From Daucus carota subsp. sativus (lineage: Eukaryota > Streptophyta > Magnoliopsida > Apiales > Apiaceae): a stretch of 64,000 nucleotides of DNA. The position numbers were made by a program, and so were the translations under genes. Positions within the stretch are counted from its first letter, which is position 1, and each line of letters begins with the position of its first letter. The DNA is taken from positions 39,979,454-40,043,453 of the forward strand of contig NC_030389.2 in assembly GCF_001625215.2 (NCBI RefSeq), in the 5' to 3' direction. The notes beneath the pieces were generated by a model. That model saw only the letters and a program-made list of their open reading frames with translations. It was not told where the DNA came from and searched no databases. Positions 54,410 to 64,000 of the stretch are shown here, one piece after another.

Positions 54410-56746
54410 CTAATTTTGCCAAGAAAGATTTCTTCTACCTTCATGCATGATCTCGAAAGCTACTTTATATCTTTCAATAGATGTTGCCCCTGCCTCTATG
54501 TAATTACGGGCTTCTTCTCTCAAACTCCACAACATCAAAGGCTTGTAGTCTTGATAGCTGCCTCCGGAATCAACATCCCGTAAAATTCCATACTTCGCAT
54601 TTTTGGTCCAACGATGTAGTATATAGCGAGATGGAAGTTCCCTTATGTTCACTATTTGGAAAACCTTTAGCGCATGTCTACACAGGACACCTTCAAATTC
54701 AAACATCTTACAGCTGCAACTGATATTAAGATTGGATGCATTGAAGGCAACTGTCTTACTTTCCTCTCCATTGCCACACTTTTGCACCAAATATCTACTA
54801 ATGGCACCTTCAACGTTTAACTTTATTCCAGCATAACCATAGCATTCTAAGAGCTCCTTCTGAAACACTTTAAACATTGAGATTGTGTAAAGTCTTCGAC
54901 ATTGTTCTTCTATGGGGTCTTTGGTGTGCAAGATAGGTTGCAAGTTGAATGAACTAAAATCTTCTTTCTTCTCCTCCTCGTTACGCTGCTCAAGACCTTT
55001 CTCATATCGTACAATAAATTCGTGAAGGGGTGTTTGAGACGTTAAAATATTACCGAAATATGGCTTCATCCCATCCACATGGATGCCTGCAAAAAATGTT
55101 CCCCTTATATACAACGGAACCCAGCTTTTGCGCATCTGGTACATTTCCTTCAACCAAACATTTTCCTTTAAGTTGTACTTGCTGAGAAGCACATTCCAAG
55201 AAAGATCAAATTCATTTGCTGTCTGACTCTGCAAAATGCAAGTTTGATATTCATATTTGAATTCATCATTTATGGAGAATAGGGCCCCCAAATTCTCTTC
55301 CATTTTTTGACATGTGGAAAAGCGATGATGTGTTCTGGGAAAGACTTCTGCAATTGATTGTTGAATAGGTTTCCCCTGATCCGCTGTTATTGACAAAGGA
55401 TGGCGACCTGACATAGCCCTAAGCCATGCCTTAAACACCCAAGTAAAGGACTCCTCAGAATCATCTGCGATTAAAGCACAGCCAAGAAGTACTGGTTGCC
55501 TGTGGTGATTAACCCCAACAAAACAAGCTAACGGAACAGAATAACTGCCTCTCCTATATGTTGTATCAAAAAAAATGGCATCCCCGAACTGTGAGCAAGC
55601 AAATCTAGAATGTCCATCAGCCCAGAACATGCTCATGCATCTTCCGTCATCTGCTTCCACTGCATAAAAAAATCCTGTATCTTCTGCTTGCTTAGACTGA
55701 AAATATTCTATAAGCACATGATACCATTCACTTCCAATGTTACTTCTCCGTCCTCTTCCCACAGGACTTAAGCCGCCATTTGCTTCAGTTAGATCTGTAT
55801 TTTCTAAACCATTTCCTAGTTCGTCCCTAAATCCCTTTGGCAGAGTAAAAGTTCCACTAGCATCAACAGGGCAGTCCATTGCATGATTGTGTTCCATATC
55901 AAGACGATCAACAATCCATCTTCCTGATGACTGTTTTTGTATCCTCAAGAATGCTGAGCAACCAACTCTTGAAGGGTGCTGATGACCTTCCTTCGAGCAA
56001 ACAAATCTTCTGGATGTAACAGAACCATCTTTTTTAGATCGGAACAACTGACCAATCCGAACTTTGAATCCTACGCTAGCAGCATATATATGGTAATATC
56101 TGTAAGCTTCTAAAGCATTATTAAATTCAAGACCTTTGTACGGTTCTCCTCTAACTACTACGCTGGTTTCTTCTTGCACTTCCTCCCTTTTAAGACGTTT
56201 ACGATCCATTGCGCCAGATGGGATATCCTCCTCAACCGAACTAATTCCAGTTCTGGTGGACAAACCGACAGATGATCTTGGGGAAGGAAGGGATTTCCTT
56301 TGTATACGCGGTGGATGAATCTCACCAGGAAGTTCAAGATCGTGATTGTGTTCCTTGTTGACATTGGCTAGCATCCACTTTCCGGAGTCATCTTTTTGTA
56401 CCCTGATGTAAGCTGGGCATCCAGTTCGCGTATTTGTCTGAAAACCCTCTTTTGAACAAACAAATTTGCGGGAAATAACTGACCCATCCACCCTGGATCG
56501 ATAAAGCTGACCTATCCTAATTCGGAATCCATTCCGGGTTGCATAAATATTATAAAACTCTTGTGCACTTTCTGCTGAATCAAACTCTAACCCCACATAT
56601 GGTTCAAGTCTTAAATCTTCTCCATCTTCTCGGTGGTTATTATTTGTTGGGATACTTAGACCAGCTGGTACAGCCCTTAAAGGCATGGCATGCTCGAACT
56701 CTTCCATATTCATTTTAGTATCTGAGCAAGCACATACAAAATCCAT
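54410..56746 (-). CDS. FRS12: FAR1-related sequence protein, FRS7/FRS12-like
   Basis: Transcriptional regulator derived from a Mutator-like transposase; FRS7 and FRS12 repress growth and flowering genes. 778 residues, single coding exon. Two FAR1 DNA-binding domains (residues ~60-145: EPYVGLEFDSAESAQEFY ... VNKEHNHDL; ~212-297: GLEFNNALEAYRYYHIY ... DMEHNHAM), a MULE transposase-like domain (~394-480: FFDTTYRRGSYSVPL, ITADQGKPIQQS) and a SWIM zinc finger (~675-690: SCSCKMFEFEGVLCRH). The C-terminal block LPSRYILHRWTKNAKYG is typical. Length matches FRS7 (~764) and FRS12 (~788). Start taken as the first Met; the Met at residue 12 or 14 is possible. A 5'-UTR intron is likely: a GTATGC donor occurs on the minus strand at about 58006. 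Confidence 0.94.
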   Translation of the reverse strand: MDFVCACSDTKMNMEEFEHAMPLRAVPAGLSIPTNNNHREDGEDLRLEPYVGLEFDSAESAQEFYNIYATRNGFRIRIGQLYRSRVDGSVISRKFVCSKEGFQTNTRTGCPAYIRVQKDDSGKWMLANVNKEHNHDLELPGEIHPPRIQRKSLPSPRSSVGLSTRTGISSVEEDIPSGAMDRKRLKREEVQEETSVVVRGEPYKGLEFNNALEAYRYYHIYAASVGFKVRIGQLFRSKKDGSVTSRRFVCSKEGHQHPSRVGCSAFLRIQKQSSGRWIVDRLDMEHNHAMDCPVDASGTFTLPKGFRDELGNGLENTDLTEANGGLSPVGRGRRSNIGSEWYHVLIEYFQSKQAEDTGFFYAVEADDGRCMSMFWADGHSRFACSQFGDAIFFDTTYRRGSYSVPLACFVGVNHHRQPVLLGCALIADDSEESFTWVFKAWLRAMSGRHPLSITADQGKPIQQSIAEVFPRTHHRFSTCQKMEENLGALFSINDEFKYEYQTCILQSQTANEFDLSWNVLLSKYNLKENVWLKEMYQMRKSWVPLYIRGTFFAGIHVDGMKPYFGNILTSQTPLHEFIVRYEKGLEQRNEEEKKEDFSSFNLQPILHTKDPIEEQCRRLYTISMFKVFQKELLECYGYAGIKLNVEGAISRYLVQKCGNGEESKTVAFNASNLNISCSCKMFEFEGVLCRHALKVFQIVNIRELPSRYILHRWTKNAKYGILRDVDSGGSYQDYKPLMLWSLREEARNYIEAGATSIERYKVAFEIMHEGRRNLSWQN

Positions 56747-56756
56747 GTAAGAAAGA

Positions 56757-58006
56757 ACACCCGTTTATTTAAAATGCAGTCATATTGAATCCTAACATAT
56801 CAGATCTAAGTGCCCCTTTCATAAACCACAGCTAGGTCGTGACCCTCATAACAAAATAAACATTGTAAGACATCAGTATTTGACAATATGATGGTAGGCC
56901 AGAAGTTCAAGAGAACTAAGAGCTGTGAAGGTAAAAAAAGCTATTTTCTTTACTTTTTGAAAAAACTTTGTTCCAACGTGGCAAGCTATTTATTTCAAAA
57001 ATCCACTTTACGACAAAGTAAGAGCGTACTGTAGTGCCTAATAATCAATTAAACTATTCCTTTTAGGTAATTAATCTAATCACCAACCCCCACGTCACCT
57101 AGGAAACCAGTATAACATTATACAGGACCACATTACATATGCAAAATTCATCATTCAATATAACGACAGATAACGTTTTCAAATTCCCTTACTCTACACA
57201 TATAAGCAGCACAACAACCCGCCATGTCTAACCCTACACTATCCACAAATCAGCCCGCCATAATGTCATGCCTAAGAATCAATTAAACTATTCCTTTTAG
57301 GTAATAATCTAACCGCCCAACCCACCACGTCCACCAAGGAACCCAGTATAACATTATCAAGGATCGCATTAAATATGCAAGATTCATTATTCAACATAAT
57401 GACAAATAACATGTTCAAAATCCCTTACTCTACACGAACAAGCAACACAAATCAACCCACCATTTCTAACCCTACACTATCCACACAAATTTTTCCGTAG
57501 AACAAGTATAACTACAACAGTAGCTACATAATCAGACCATCACCCTCCATCCACATGAGTAATTCAACTATCACAACTGCAAAAAACCCGAATGCCACAC
57601 ATAAAGATCCCACCTCTACACATGCACACCACCCTACACATACAAATCACACTCAATTTCACAGAATTCCAACAAATCTTTATCAAATTCACCATAACAA
57701 CAATAAAACACAAACTTCACCATAATTCCAATCAAACAGTCAATTCAAAGCAACCCCAATTCATACAAATCAAAAAAGACTCTTCCCCACAAACAAACAC
57801 CACATACAATACATATCCACATAGAGCTTTTACCTTAGATGGGCAGGAAAGAAACCAACACTAGGGTTTGTTGGGCCACCGAATCTAGCAAAATGGGGGG
57901 CAATTAAGCAGTAATTGAAGTAAAATCAAAGATTCAAATGGGCAGAAATGAAGAAACAAGGCAAATCTTAGCTGAAAAATTCAAGAAAGTGAAAAGACAG
58001 CATACC
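56757..58006 (-). other. Probable 5'-leader/intron region of the FRS gene
   Basis: No coding signal. Minus-strand GGGAAAG/GTATGC at ~58006 would be a good donor for a leader exon just upstream, but the acceptor near 56757 is not clear. It contains a tandem duplication. Confidence 0.4.
57033..57490. repeat. Tandem duplication, ~242-bp period
   Basis: AATCAATTAAACTATTCCTT then TTAGGTAAT, CCAGTATAACATTAT and TCTAACCCTACACTATCCAC occur in the same order in copy 1 (about 57033-57252) and copy 2 (about 57276-57490). The copies are roughly 80-85% alike. Confidence 0.75.
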
Positions 58007-58098
58007 TTTCCCGTGGATTTTGACAGGATTTGATGTGGGTAAAGAGATAAAGATATATATGAACAGAGCTTGTGAAATGTGAATATTAATTTTATGAA

Positions 58099-58291
58099 GG
58101 GTCTTTCTAGTGTGTGCCCCAGGGCACACATTAAGCACTAAATTTGATGAGTTTAGTGGATTTTGATTGGTGGAGTTGGTGTAAATGCAAGGGGGCCATC
58201 CATATTTATGATTACATGACCAGTAAGAATGCACCAAACTCATAAAAATTAGTGCTTAGTGTATGCCCTTGGGCACACCATAGAAAAACCG
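58099..58291. mobile_element. MULE-type MITE, copy B, with 9-bp target duplication
   Basis: TTTTATGAA is duplicated (58090-58098, 58292-58300). Ends GGTCTTTCTAGTGTGTGCCC and GGGCACACCATAGAAAAACC are inverted. The core GATTGGTGGAGTTGGTGTAA matches copy A at 8433-8624. It sits at the upstream side of the FRS gene leader. Confidence 0.8.
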
Positions 58292-58300
58292 TTTTATGAA

Positions 58301-59727
58301 TATTATATTAGTGTGTGTGGGTGTGTGTGATTTAACCAACTATGGTTCTGACTTCTGAGTTATTAGGTCATGGTCCCTATCCTACTTCCCTTTGCCTTTT
58401 TCTTTTTAAAGTTTGCAACATAACCCCAACTTGTATCGATGTGTGTTTTGATGTTTTATTTGTTTTCCACTATTGTTTCCTCATTTTTTAGATTCTAACA
58501 ACTTATTGGATCGTTTGGACAACCTTAAAAAATGTTGTCTTTTTACTTAAAATAAATAAATTAATTAAAACTGATAAGTAAATAGGTTAATAAATCGTTT
58601 GTTTAAAGTAAAAGTCCTAGAGAGGAATTAGAATTCTAACTTCTTAAAAATATTTGTACTTATTTACACAAACGGGTCAAGAAAAGCAGAAATCGGAAAC
58701 AGTTTCTGTTTCTCTTAAAAACAATAGAAGCGTATTATTATAGATGTTGCATATTTCAATAAATATTAAAAAAACCATTATAAAAATTATGAAGCGTATA
58801 TATGAATCTCTCTATCTATATAAAATAATAATGTGCGTATCGGATTCATATTTCAATAAATTAATAATAATTCATAAATATAAGATTATAATCTATTTGA
58901 CTTTACTCAAGAGTATAATAGAATTTAGGTCAATTCATATAACTGATATGGTGTTTATAAAATTTATTAGTTTATAACTCGTGTCATGCACGAATATTTG
59001 TTAAAAACATATGTTTATTATAATTTTTTGTATGATATATGAACATGTTTATATTATATATATACACCATCCATCTCACTGATTTGTATACTTTTTTTTT
59101 ACTATTCGGCAAGCATTTAATACTTCTGTAAAGTATAATATTAAAATTTATAACTTATTTTTTAATATTTTTTTCTGAATATAAGTTGTAATATAGTTTA
59201 CTTTACAAATTTTAAAATGGTGATACTTCAATATTGCTTTGTATCTTGTAGAAATTTTTTCTTCCAATTATTGTGATTATATGATTTTCTAAACTTTCAA
59301 ATTTAAAATTTTTTATTATATAAAATTTGGTATTTTTAAGATATAAATACAAAAACATGATTAACAATAGGTATAATTCAATACATGATATACACTAAAT
59401 AAAAGTGGAATAATATCATTTCTTATCAATTTAAATAACAATTGGAACGTTTAACAAAAGACAAAGGACAACTAAAGTGGTAATAACATGATATATTCAT
59501 ATGCAATCATTATGTTTCTTTTTCGATAATACGTATATTTGATACAAAAAGAAAAATTCTGGACGGCCCTCTCCTGTTGGGTGTTCGATTTATTAAAAAT
59601 AATCGGTGAAAAATGTACTCGACACTTGTACCATTATCCAGTCAAATATATTAGGTTAGGGTTTCATAACCAGAATATGTTTTTAATATGCATCATAATT
59701 TTTTTAGAAATCTCAGTTCGATGCATG

Positions 59728-59785
<58 letters not shown>

Positions 59786-61880
59786 CATAAATGAGTTTAA
59801 AAAATTTAAGAGATAGTTTGGTTCAAATAAATGTACAGGTTTGGTGTAAGAAATGGAGTTAGGGTATGGTTTAGAGTATCATTCCTCATCTCGGGTGTTT
59901 GGTTTTGGCGTAAAAATGATTCATGTACATAGTGATTATTTAACAATGTTGAGGAATTAAGTATGAATTATTATTTTCAAATTAATACAATATTGTTGTA
60001 CTTCAGTACAATATTTTTTTTTCCAGACTTAATCAACCGATTAGACTCCATATTCTCGTAAAAATTAATACCTCTATTGTGTTCCCTCTTGTAAATCCCT
60101 CCAACCCCAAATTGATGATTACAAGTTGGTTTAAAGAATTTAAAACTTCTGCAAATTGCCCATTTTCCTTCTGAGCATGAAAGCATGAAAACAAGATGAG
60201 CTTAAAGAGTTCTCGGGTAAATCATCTAGATTAAGAAAGCACGGTAGGAGTTGATGTCTTAGGTGTCATTTGATCAGCATCATAACTAAATGCTTTTGAC
60301 ATTATGTAACATATCTCAGTAACATGATCATATCTTCCGGCCAATGAAACCATACTCCAATACTATATTACGTCATAGTAAATTATTTATTAGAAAATGA
60401 TATTGTCTGTGAAGTGATACACTCGATATCAAGCGGAGATATAAATATTTAGGGTTGTCCTAAAAAAGCGAAAGTTAATAATTTTTAAAATTATATAAAT
60501 GGAAAATGAGTTGCATGTAACAAAATTAAGTAAACCAAGAAGAAGGATAAAAAAACACCAAAGAAGGATTAAAAATACAAGATTTTCGATAACAGTGGAA
60601 CAAACCAAATTGATTAGATTAAGAGGGGAAAATAAGCTTAATTACCTCCAGAATTGACAAAAGAGGTAGAGCATTAATACTTTCGGGATTGGCAAAAATC
60701 GCATAATAATCATCATTTAATCTTGAAAGCAACAAAATAATATAGATCATTCAAAGGATATCTTCATCAACAGTTTTACAAATCTCATGCCATCTTGACG
60801 GTATTTCTTCAATGACAACAGCATGTTTTCTCCAAATAGCAGACATATCAAAATATGTACGAGGATATATATATAAAATTTTTAGTAATGATATACCAGC
60901 ATTATAAAAAAATATACCTTCAAAAATATCATAATCATATCGTTCCATCTCCAATTTTAATATATTAGCAATCTAATTATATTTTAATATCAATGACTAT
61001 ATTCTAGACTTACCGAGTAATATGTGAGGAATATTTATTGGCAAGTCATAACAATAAGTGTATATAGTGTAAAGCGAATAAGTGATCGGAACAATGCAGT
61101 ACTATGTAAGAAGGTATAGCTAGCATTGTGATTACTTTTTGTATTCAGGTAATATCGAAAGAAATGTAAACGAAAAAATTATAGACTTGAAACAAAAGCT
61201 CTTGTATATGTAGAGAAAATATGAAAATATATGCAACAAGTTATAAAGATATGAGTGAGTGATTATGTACGTGAAGAAGATAAAGAAAAAGATGAACGTA
61301 ATTTAGAGGTAGACATAATAAAACAGCGGAAGATAAATGAAGAATACGAGACATTTTATCATCTCACATCTAGATGAATAGTTTGACTCATATCCACCTC
61401 TCTTTAAGATTTGAAAACATCTAACTAAACATAAAGCATAGACTTGTTACCTCCCGGCTTTAACCTCATATCTTATTCTAAAAAAATGAACCAGATTAAA
61501 AATCTAAAGAAATAATAATTTACGTATAAATCAAAATAAAATTAAGATTATAATCTGAATAATAATATTGCAAAACACGGGTTCGATTCTTCACCTAAAT
61601 TATGGTATATAATATGGGTTATGTTCAAGAGAGAACAATCGGACAGAGAACCCTTACTTTATTTTTAGTATTAGTTAGAGTTCTGCAGCAGAACTTCATA
61701 TGATAAAATTCTTATTTACTTCTGAACACACACAACGATGCAAAAAAATTTGTATTTAAATTTAAATTCTGAAAATCTATGTAAAATATTAGATTATACA
61801 GCATAACCTTTGTGGTTTTGCGGTTCTATTTTAAGCATTCATTCTTTCCTAAACGCCTTATAAGTATAAATATAAATATA
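58301..61880. other. Gene-free AT-rich region between FRS and eRF1 genes
   Basis: No supported gene. Around 60640-60960 on the minus strand there are two short coding-like pieces (MSAIWRKHAVVIEEIPSRW, YYAIFANPESINALPLL) that I cannot place in a family. The rest is AT-rich with an (AT)n run. Confidence 0.45.
59731..59781 (+). repeat. (AT)n microsatellite
   Basis: About 25 uninterrupted AT units. Confidence 0.95.
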
Positions 61881-61945
61881 TTTTATATAAAAGAGAGATA
61901 TGTTAATAAAAGTATCCAGTGGCCCAAACTGATTGCAAAACCCTA
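61881..61945 (+). promoter_or_regulatory. eRF1 promoter elements: TATA, site II, telo box
   Basis: TTTATATAAAAG near 61880, GGCCCA at 61921-61926 (reverse of TGGGCC, a site II element) and AAACCCTA at 61938-61945 (telo box). Site II plus telo box is the known pair in promoters of plant translation-machinery genes, which suits eRF1. Transcription start not determined. Confidence 0.5.
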
Positions 61946-62009
61946 GCTTGTTTCGCAGCCATCGGTCAACCAGGAGAAAGAACTTCCGCTTACTCTCTCT
62001 CCACATCTG

Positions 62010-62939
62010 TATGTATATGTTTTTCATTCCGTGCTTTTATATATGATAATATCTTGATCTGTATGTATCTACCTTTCATCTTGTTTTTATGATTATGTAT
62101 CATCATCATCATTATTATTATAATATGTTGTTTTACTGTGTTATGCTGTGTTGAACAGCTTTGATTTTGAGGAAAGTGGTGGTGAAATCTCGAAAGTGAG
62201 TGATTGGAAGTTAGTTGATGGTTTTGGTAGATTTGCAGAACCTCGAAAGGAGTTTAATTAAGTTGCGTAGAAAATAAGAAAATTGGAATTGGGTTTTGTG
62301 TTAATTTCAATTGAAAGTAGTTGAGAAAACACGATATGGCGTAATTGGGAATTTGAAGTGGAGTAAGTAGGATTACGGTTGTGATATGGTGTTTAGGAGT
62401 TGGTTGATTGAGTATGTTAACGTGGAGTAATTTGGGAGATGTCGGAAGGAGTATAATTAGTCAGCAATATGTGTCTGTAATTAGTGTATTACGTATTTTA
62501 GTTTGAGTTGTTTATAACAATCATAAAATTATGTGTTGATTAGTTTGGTCAAGTCTGTGTATGCAAGTTTTGCTTCACCTAACTCAAGAGGATCGGTTTA
62601 CCAGTTTGCGTAAGTTTTTGTTTTATGCTTTTTACTGTATAATACTTGTTTACCTGATTAAGTGTATAATTCCTGGGAGCTTGAATTTTGGGTGTCTGAC
62701 CTCACCAGTGTAAAAAGTGGTTGCAGTACTTGTGTAGTCATTTTTTGGTCTCGTTTGGTTTTTGTTATTCTGATGTTGCGCTTATATATACACCTGGTAA
62801 ATTAGTTGCTTCTTTGTTCTCTAAATGTTCGCTCATGAAGTTGTACAATTTAACCTATTAGTGTTTGCTATTTCATTCTTACTATCAAATCCAAGATTTT
62901 CAATGTATTCAAATTTCAAGTTGAGAGCTTCTTTTGCAG
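62010..62939 (+). other. Probable 5'-UTR intron of eRF1
   Basis: Donor CATCT/GTATGT near 62010 and acceptor TTTTGCAG at 62939, 40 bases before the start codon. The T-rich, non-coding content fits a leader intron, common in plant translation-factor genes. Confidence 0.5.
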
Positions 62940-62979
62940 GTAGGTCTGTTACTATTCCAGCAGTGCTCACTTCCTCACC

Positions 62980-64000
62980 ATGTCGGACAGTCATGAAACT
63001 GATAATAACATTGAGATCTGGAAGATCAAAAAGCTTATCAAGGCTCTTGAAGCTGCTCGTGGAAATGGAACCAGTATGATATCTTTAATTATGCCTCCCA
63101 AAGATCAAGTATCTCGAGTTACAAAGATGCTTGGGGATGAATACGGCACTGCTTCAAACATAAAAAGTAGGGTAAATCGTCAATCTGTTTTAGGTGCAAT
63201 CACATCTGCTCAGCAAAGGCTAAAGCTGTACAATAGGGTTCCTCCAAATGGGCTTGTGCTTTACATAGGGACTATAGTCACTGATGAAGGGAAGGAGAAG
63301 AAGGTTACATTTGACTTTGAGCCCTTCAGGCCTATCAATGCCTCTCTTTATCTTTGTGACAACAAGTTCCATACTGAAGCTCTGAATGAACTTTTAGAAT
63401 CTGATGACAAGTTTGGCTTCATAGTTATGGATGGTAATGGGACCCTTTTTGGAACATTGAGTGGAAACACGAGAGAGGTTCTTCATAAGTTCACGGTTGA
63501 TCTCCCGAAGAAACATGGAAGAGGAGGGCAGTCAGCTCTTCGTTTTGCTCGCCTCCGAATGGAGAAGCGCCACAACTATGTAAGGAAGACAGCAGAGCTT
63601 GCCACACAGTTTTATATTAATCCTGCCACCAGTCAGCCTAATGTTGCAGGATTAATACTTGCTGGATCTGCAGACTTCAAAACTGAGCTGAGTCAGTCTG
63701 ATATGTTTGATCAACGTCTTCAGGCAAAGATTTTGAATGTTGTAGATGTTTCTTATGGGGGAGAAAATGGATTTAATCAAGCTATTGAATTATCAGCAGA
63801 GATACTCTCCAATGTGAAGTTTATACAGGAAAAGCGCTTGATAGGCAAATACTTTGATGAAATTAGTCAGGATACTGGAAAGTATGTGTTTGGCGTGGAA
63901 GATACTTTAAAGGCTCTGGAGATGGGTGCTGTTGAAATTCTTATTGTGTGGGAGAATCTGGATATTAACAGATATGTTCTTAAGCATGGCACTACAAATG
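62980..64000 (+). CDS. ERF1: Eukaryotic peptide chain release factor eRF1, 5' part
   Basis: Recognises all three stop codons in the ribosomal A site and triggers peptide release together with eRF3. 340 codons are visible; the frame is open to the window end (full length about 435). NIKS motif at residues 60-63 and YLCDNKF at ~125 (stop-codon decoding), GGQ at ~182-184 within [19 protein letters not shown] (peptidyl-tRNA hydrolysis). Domain 3 begins with [15 protein letters not shown]. Sequence is nearly the same as Arabidopsis eRF1 as I remember it. Start [21 protein letters not shown] fits the family. No intron in the visible coding part, as expected for plants. Confidence 0.97.
   Translation, partial: MSDSHETDNNIEIWKIKKLIKALEAARGNGTSMISLIMPPKDQVSRVTKMLGDEYGTASNIKSRVNRQSVLGAITSAQQRLKLYNRVPPNGLVLYIGTIVTDEGKEKKVTFDFEPFRPINASLYLCDNKFHTEALNELLESDDKFGFIVMDGNGTLFGTLSGNTREVLHKFTVDLPKKHGRGGQSALRFARLRMEKRHNYVRKTAELATQFYINPATSQPNVAGLILAGSADFKTELSQSDMFDQRLQAKILNVVDVSYGGENGFNQAIELSAEILSNVKFIQEKRLIGKYFDEISQDTGKYVFGVEDTLKALEMGAVEILIVWENLDINRYVLKHGTTN

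Noticed and set aside
61573-61590. GGGTTCGATTC, a B-box-like sequence
   Set aside because: No A box at the right distance and no cloverleaf, so no tRNA gene.
1-64000. CRISPR arrays, operons, ribosome-binding sites
   Set aside because: This is a plant nuclear sequence; none is expected and none was seen.

Overview
This window is nuclear DNA from a flowering plant, most likely a eudicot. The genes have several GT-AG introns and AT-rich spacers. The protein set is typical of plants: an F-box/LRR protein, a wall-associated kinase, a PPR protein, a FAR1/FRS protein and a plant AdoMet decarboxylase. Small DNA transposons (MITEs) are everywhere. The species cannot be named from the sequence alone.

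Layout. 1-4006 (+): 3' part of the AP-5 mu subunit gene; its 5' exons lie outside the window. 5109-6134 (-): single-exon S-adenosylmethionine decarboxylase, convergent with AP5M. 6.3-16.7 kb: gene-poor and repeat-rich, with a CACTA end, a MULE-type MITE, four Stowaway-type MITEs, tandem duplications, a tRNA-like SINE head and two long G runs. 16782-31461 (-): an eight-exon FBL4-like gene stretched to 14.7 kb by introns holding a decayed Ty3/gypsy element, another LTR, a long-TIR element and MITEs. 33524-36063 (-): a wall-associated receptor kinase. 37868-38217 (+): a small secreted cysteine-rich peptide. 41302-42600 (+): a BSD-domain protein. 45114-48767 (+): a ten-exon inositol-monophosphatase-family gene like the histidinol-phosphate phosphatase HISN7/IMPL2. 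49475-51490 (-): a PPR protein. 54410-56746 (-): a FAR1-related protein like FRS7/FRS12. 62980-64000 (+): the start of eRF1, cut by the window end.

The genes do not form one pathway. Splice joins were placed by keeping the frame, by GT-AG borders and by remembered resemblance to Arabidopsis proteins. Every multi-exon model that is complete in the window sums to a multiple of three: FBL4-like 603 aa, WAK 772 aa, HISN7-like 309 aa, peptide 90 aa. The decarboxylase, PPR and FRS genes have best Arabidopsis matches that, from memory, sit together at At5g18930-At5g18960, which suggests an ancient syntenic block expanded here.

I found no clearly new biological system. The most unusual items are: a perfect 20-bp inverted repeat inside the signal-peptide codons of the WAK gene; an AdoMet decarboxylase whose predicted leader looks too short for the conserved uORF; a cysteine-rich peptide gene with two competing splice donors; an IMPL2-like phosphatase without a visible plastid presequence; and several foldback elements whose target-site duplications can be read directly.
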